Part shown: in pieces, positions 14,541 through 16,601 of the stretch
Position numbering within the stretch: the stretch's first letter is position 1
Layout: each line of letters starts with the position of its first letter
NCBI GenBank assembly: GCA_003558145.1
Contig: PWMP01000221.1
Span: forward strand, 1 to 16,601
From: Elusimicrobiota bacterium
Lineage (GTDB): Bacteria > CG03 > SLGR01 > PWQF01
DNA length: 16,601 nt
Direction: 5' to 3'
Made by a program: the position numbers and the translations under genes
The notes under the pieces: model-generated
Seen by the model: the letters and a program-made list of their open reading frames with translations, nothing else
Database searches by the model: none
Told to the model about the DNA's origin: nothing

Positions 14541-14869
14541 ATTCCTATAAATTCGGGGAAATAGATATAAACGGAAAAATCTACAGAAATGATATTTTAA
14601 TAACAGGCAGTACAGTTCACAGCTGGTGGAGAAAACAGGGACATTTTCTTCAGCCGCCGGACCTTGAAGCAATATGGGAGTACAGTCCGGAACTTCTTAT
14701 AATTGGAACGGGAAACTCCGGAGTTATGGAAGTTTCAAATGAAGTAAAGGCATTGTGTTCCCAAAAAGGCGTACGGCTGAAAACAGTGAAGACATCTGAA
14801 GCCGTAAAGGAATTTAATGCCTCTTCGGATAAAAAAAACACGGCGTGCGGGCTTCACCTGACCTGTTGA
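14531..14869 (+). CDS. Mth938/DUF498-domain protein
   Basis: This 112-residue protein matches the Mth938-like (DUF498/COG3737) fold family, of unknown function in bacteria; the eukaryotic relative NDUFAF3 helps assemble respiratory complex I. Conserved features seen in order are SYKFGEIDINGKIY, TVHSWWRKQGH, LLIIGTGNSGVMEVSNEV and the C-terminal HLTC. It is complete and of normal length. The ATG overlaps the stop of the 402-residue gene by 10 bases, so it closes the tyrS-led operon. The fba promoter begins just before its stop codon. Whether it takes part in the same pathway as the upstream genes cannot be told. Confidence 0.88.
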   Translation: MRINSYKFGEIDINGKIYRNDILITGSTVHSWWRKQGHFLQPPDLEAIWEYSPELLIIGTGNSGVMEVSNEVKALCSQKGVRLKTVKTSEAVKEFNASSDKKNTACGLHLTC

Positions 14870-14894
14870 CTTGAGTAATTCAATTTGTTAAAAT
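14866..14894 (+). promoter_or_regulatory. Extended -10 promoter of fba
   Basis: TTGACT (14866-14871) and TAAAAT (14889-14894) are 17 bases apart, and TGT just before the -10 makes it an extended type. The -35 overlaps the last codon and stop of the Mth938 gene. An inverted repeat AAAATT-cccgta-AATTTT (14890-14907) covers the -10 and expected start and could be an operator. The leader before fba would be about 60 bases. Confidence 0.65.
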
Positions 14895-14944
14895 TCCCGT
14901 AAATTTTCTAAGAAAATAAGTTTTAAGAAACGGTAGAATATTAA

Positions 14945-14951
14945 AAGGAGG
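14945..14951 (+). promoter_or_regulatory. Strong ribosome binding site of fba
   Basis: AAGGAGG, an almost complete Shine-Dalgarno sequence, lies 9 bases before the ATG at 14961. It is the best ribosome binding site in the window and fits a highly expressed glycolytic gene. Confidence 0.8.
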
Positions 14952-14960
14952 AAAGAAAAA

Positions 14961-15956
14961 ATGGCTGTAAACTATAAGGAAATAGGCCTTGTAAATACTA
15001 TTTATATGTTCAAAAAAGCAATGGATGGAGGTTATGCTGTTCCCGCGTACAATTTTAACAACATGGAGCAGCTCCAGGCAATAATTCTTGCCTGCTGCGA
15101 AACAAAGTCCCCGCTCATTCTTCAGGTTTCATCGGGAGCCAGAAAATATGCAAACCAGACTCTTCTTCGGTATATGGCTGAAGGGGCGGTCGAATACGCC
15201 AAAGAGCTCGGCAGGGAAATTCCCATAGCTCTTCATCTTGATCACGGAGACACCTTCGAACTCTGCAAAAGCTGTATAGAAACCGGTTTTTCATCCGTTA
15301 TGATTGACGGCTCGCACCATCCTTATGATAAAAATGTCGAGCTTACCGCAAAAGTGGTTGAGTACGCTCACAAGTATGATGTGACTGTAGAAGGAGAACT
15401 TGGAGTTCTTGCAGGCATAGAAGATGATGTTGTTGCTGAAGAATCAACCTATACCAAGCCTGAGGAAGTAGAAGATTTTGTAGGCAAAACAGGAGTAGAC
15501 TCCCTTGCTATTTCAATAGGAACATCGCACGGGGCAAATAAGTTTAAACCCGAACAGTGTACAAAAAATGAAGACGGAGTTTTTATACCGCCTCCGCTAA
15601 AGTTTGATATACTGGAAGAAATAGAGAATATTCTTCCCGGTTTTCCCATAGTTCTTCACGGGTCTTCAAGCGTTCCCATGGATCTTGTCAATATGATAAA
15701 TAAGTATGGCGGAGATATAAAAGACGCTGTCGGAATTCCCGAAGAACAGCTCAGAAAAGCTGCATCCTCGGCTGTATGTAAGATAAATATTGACTCAGAC
15801 GGGCGTCTTGCAATGACAGCGGCCATAAGAGAAACCCTGGCCGAACAGCCCTCGGTTTTTGATCCCAGGAAATATCTGGGTCCCGCACGCGAAGCGCTTA
15901 AAGAACTCTACAAGCATAAAATAGTAAACGTCCTGGGCTCTGAAAATAAGGACTGA
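14961..15956 (+). CDS. fba: Class II fructose-1,6-bisphosphate aldolase
   Basis: This zinc enzyme reversibly splits fructose-1,6-bisphosphate into dihydroxyacetone phosphate and glyceraldehyde-3-phosphate. The 331-residue protein has all catalytic marks. HLDHG at 92-96 gives the general acid Asp94 and zinc ligand His95. VMIDGSHHPYDKN follows, and VEGELGVLAG comes near 143-152. ISIGTSHGANK carries zinc ligand His190, and PIVLHGSSSVP carries His223. NIDSDGRLAMTAAIRE near the C-terminus binds the phosphate in relatives. It looks like the longer, type B-like members of class II. It has its own promoter and a strong ribosome binding site, so it is probably expressed independently of the operon before it. 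It ends 4 bases from the convergent yqeC-like gene, with no visible hairpin terminator. Confidence 0.96.
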   Translation: MAVNYKEIGLVNTIYMFKKAMDGGYAVPAYNFNNMEQLQAIILACCETKSPLILQVSSGARKYANQTLLRYMAEGAVEYAKELGREIPIALHLDHGDTFELCKSCIETGFSSVMIDGSHHPYDKNVELTAKVVEYAHKYDVTVEGELGVLAGIEDDVVAEESTYTKPEEVEDFVGKTGVDSLAISIGTSHGANKFKPEQCTKNEDGVFIPPPLKFDILEEIENILPGFPIVLHGSSSVPMDLVNMINKYGGDIKDAVGIPEEQLRKAASSAVCKINIDSDGRLAMTAAIRETLAEQPSVFDPRKYLGPAREALKELYKHKIVNVLGSENKD

Positions 15957-15960
15957 TTTC

Positions 15961-16601
15961 TTAGACGAATAAAGATAGCTGATGAGGGGAGTGAAGCTCT
16001 CCGCAGAGTACGGATCCCACATCCGGAACGCTTTTTATTATATTCCTTGCAATATCTGTAGCGATGTCCATGGAGTCTTCATCTACCTTATTTAATATAA
16101 CGGTGGTTCGTGTTGCCGGAGGCCTGCCTTTAAGAAGCCCGCCGGGGTTTTTTATAATATTTACCAGGTCCGCAGGCTCTATTACTGAATCAAGCTTTTT
16201 CTGCAACACCCTGCAAACCATCCTGGGGCGGTGAACATTAGTAATATTTATTTTCTTTCCGATTATATCAAAACCTATTATCGGTACAAAAAGTGTGGTG
16301 CACAATGGAACGCAGGGTTCATAGCTGCTGTGGGCTTTAAGTGATTTTTTAGCTGCCCCGTCGGATTCAATAAGCATGTAATCAAAATTTATTTCCCTGT
16401 TTATCTGTGAAACCAGGCGGGGGTGTATACCTTTTATTTTCATACCCCTGACCCGCCTCTTTGCGCAGAACACAGGGCTTTTGTCCATAAGTGATTCTAT
16501 TTTTTTTACGGTCTCAGAGCTAAGTTCTCTGTGTATGCGTATGAGATTAAAATCAATTTCTTCAACTTTTGTAGTAGTAGTAATGATTACCCTTTTTTTA
16601 T
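15961..16601 (-). CDS. yqeC: YqeC-family protein (selenium-dependent hydroxylase accessory), 5' end outside the window
   Basis: YqeC-type proteins occur beside genes for selenium-dependent molybdenum hydroxylases and are thought to help mature them; the exact step is not settled. The frame stays open from the ATG at 16488 for another 37 codons to the window edge, where it reads KKRVIITTTTK. That is the typical YqeC strand after the P-loop, so the real start, with the nucleotide-binding GGKT loop, lies outside. Further marks are LIESDGAAKKSLKAH, YEPCVP, VPIIGFDIIGK, NVHRP, and the GTPase-like LNKVD near the C-terminus. 213 residues are visible. Neighbours that would confirm a selenium or molybdenum role are beyond the edge. 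Confidence 0.85.
   Translation of the reverse strand, partial: KKRVIITTTTKVEEIDFNLIRIHRELSSETVKKIESLMDKSPVFCAKRRVRGMKIKGIHPRLVSQINREINFDYMLIESDGAAKKSLKAHSSYEPCVPLCTTLFVPIIGFDIIGKKINITNVHRPRMVCRVLQKKLDSVIEPADLVNIIKNPGGLLKGRPPATRTTVILNKVDEDSMDIATDIARNIIKSVPDVGSVLCGELHSPHQLSLFV

Overview
The window is a gene-dense piece of a bacterial chromosome with AT-leaning codon use (AAA, ATA and GAA are frequent) and almost no non-coding DNA; no stretch without a gene exceeds about 140 bases. The gene content suggests an anaerobic, Gram-negative-type or deep-branching bacterium: a two-subunit glycyl-tRNA synthetase, pyruvate phosphate dikinase plus class II aldolase, a DUF2148 ferredoxin-domain protein, and a YqeC-family protein linked to selenium-dependent molybdenum hydroxylases. 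I cannot place it in a phylum from this sequence. Some motifs in the 11.9-14.5 kb genes recall Planctomycetes-type proteins, but that is from memory. No rRNA, tRNA, mobile element, CRISPR array or origin was seen.

Layout. (1) 1-3868, plus strand: a tightly overlapping unit of recO (5' end outside the window), glyQ, glyS and a DUF167/YggU gene. (2) 3871-6697, plus: ppdK with its own strong promoter and Shine-Dalgarno. (3) 9989-6694, minus: a class A penicillin-binding protein split by one in-frame TGA, then a DUF2148 gene, then nth, which converges on and overlaps the end of ppdK by 3 bases. (4) 9990-10124: a divergent intergenic region with a tandem 10-mer, TATAAT boxes and a long hairpin. 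(5) 10125-14869, plus: a likely seven-gene operon of tyrS, a 54-residue two-helix membrane protein, a HIT-family protein, a family 2 glycosyltransferase, a PIG-L/LmbE deacetylase, a 402-residue protein with faint BshC-like features, and a Mth938/DUF498 protein. (6) 14866-15956, plus: fba with its own extended -10 promoter and near-perfect ribosome binding site. (7) 16601-15961, minus: a yqeC-like gene running off the right edge.

How they fit together. ppdK and fba are central carbon enzymes, each driven by a clear sigma-70-type promoter, which fits a metabolism using pyrophosphate-linked pyruvate/PEP interconversion. The recO-glyQ-glyS...ppdK order resembles the arrangement known from Firmicutes, but the PPDK regulatory protein often found there is absent. 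The most interesting part is the tail of the tyrS operon, where a glycosyltransferase, an N-acetyl-sugar deacetylase and an unrecognised protein overlap each other. This could be a small pathway for a sugar-derived metabolite, possibly a bacillithiol-like thiol, but that is a hypothesis. The second point of interest is the PBP gene, which is intact apart from one TGA standing where a conserved glycine is expected.
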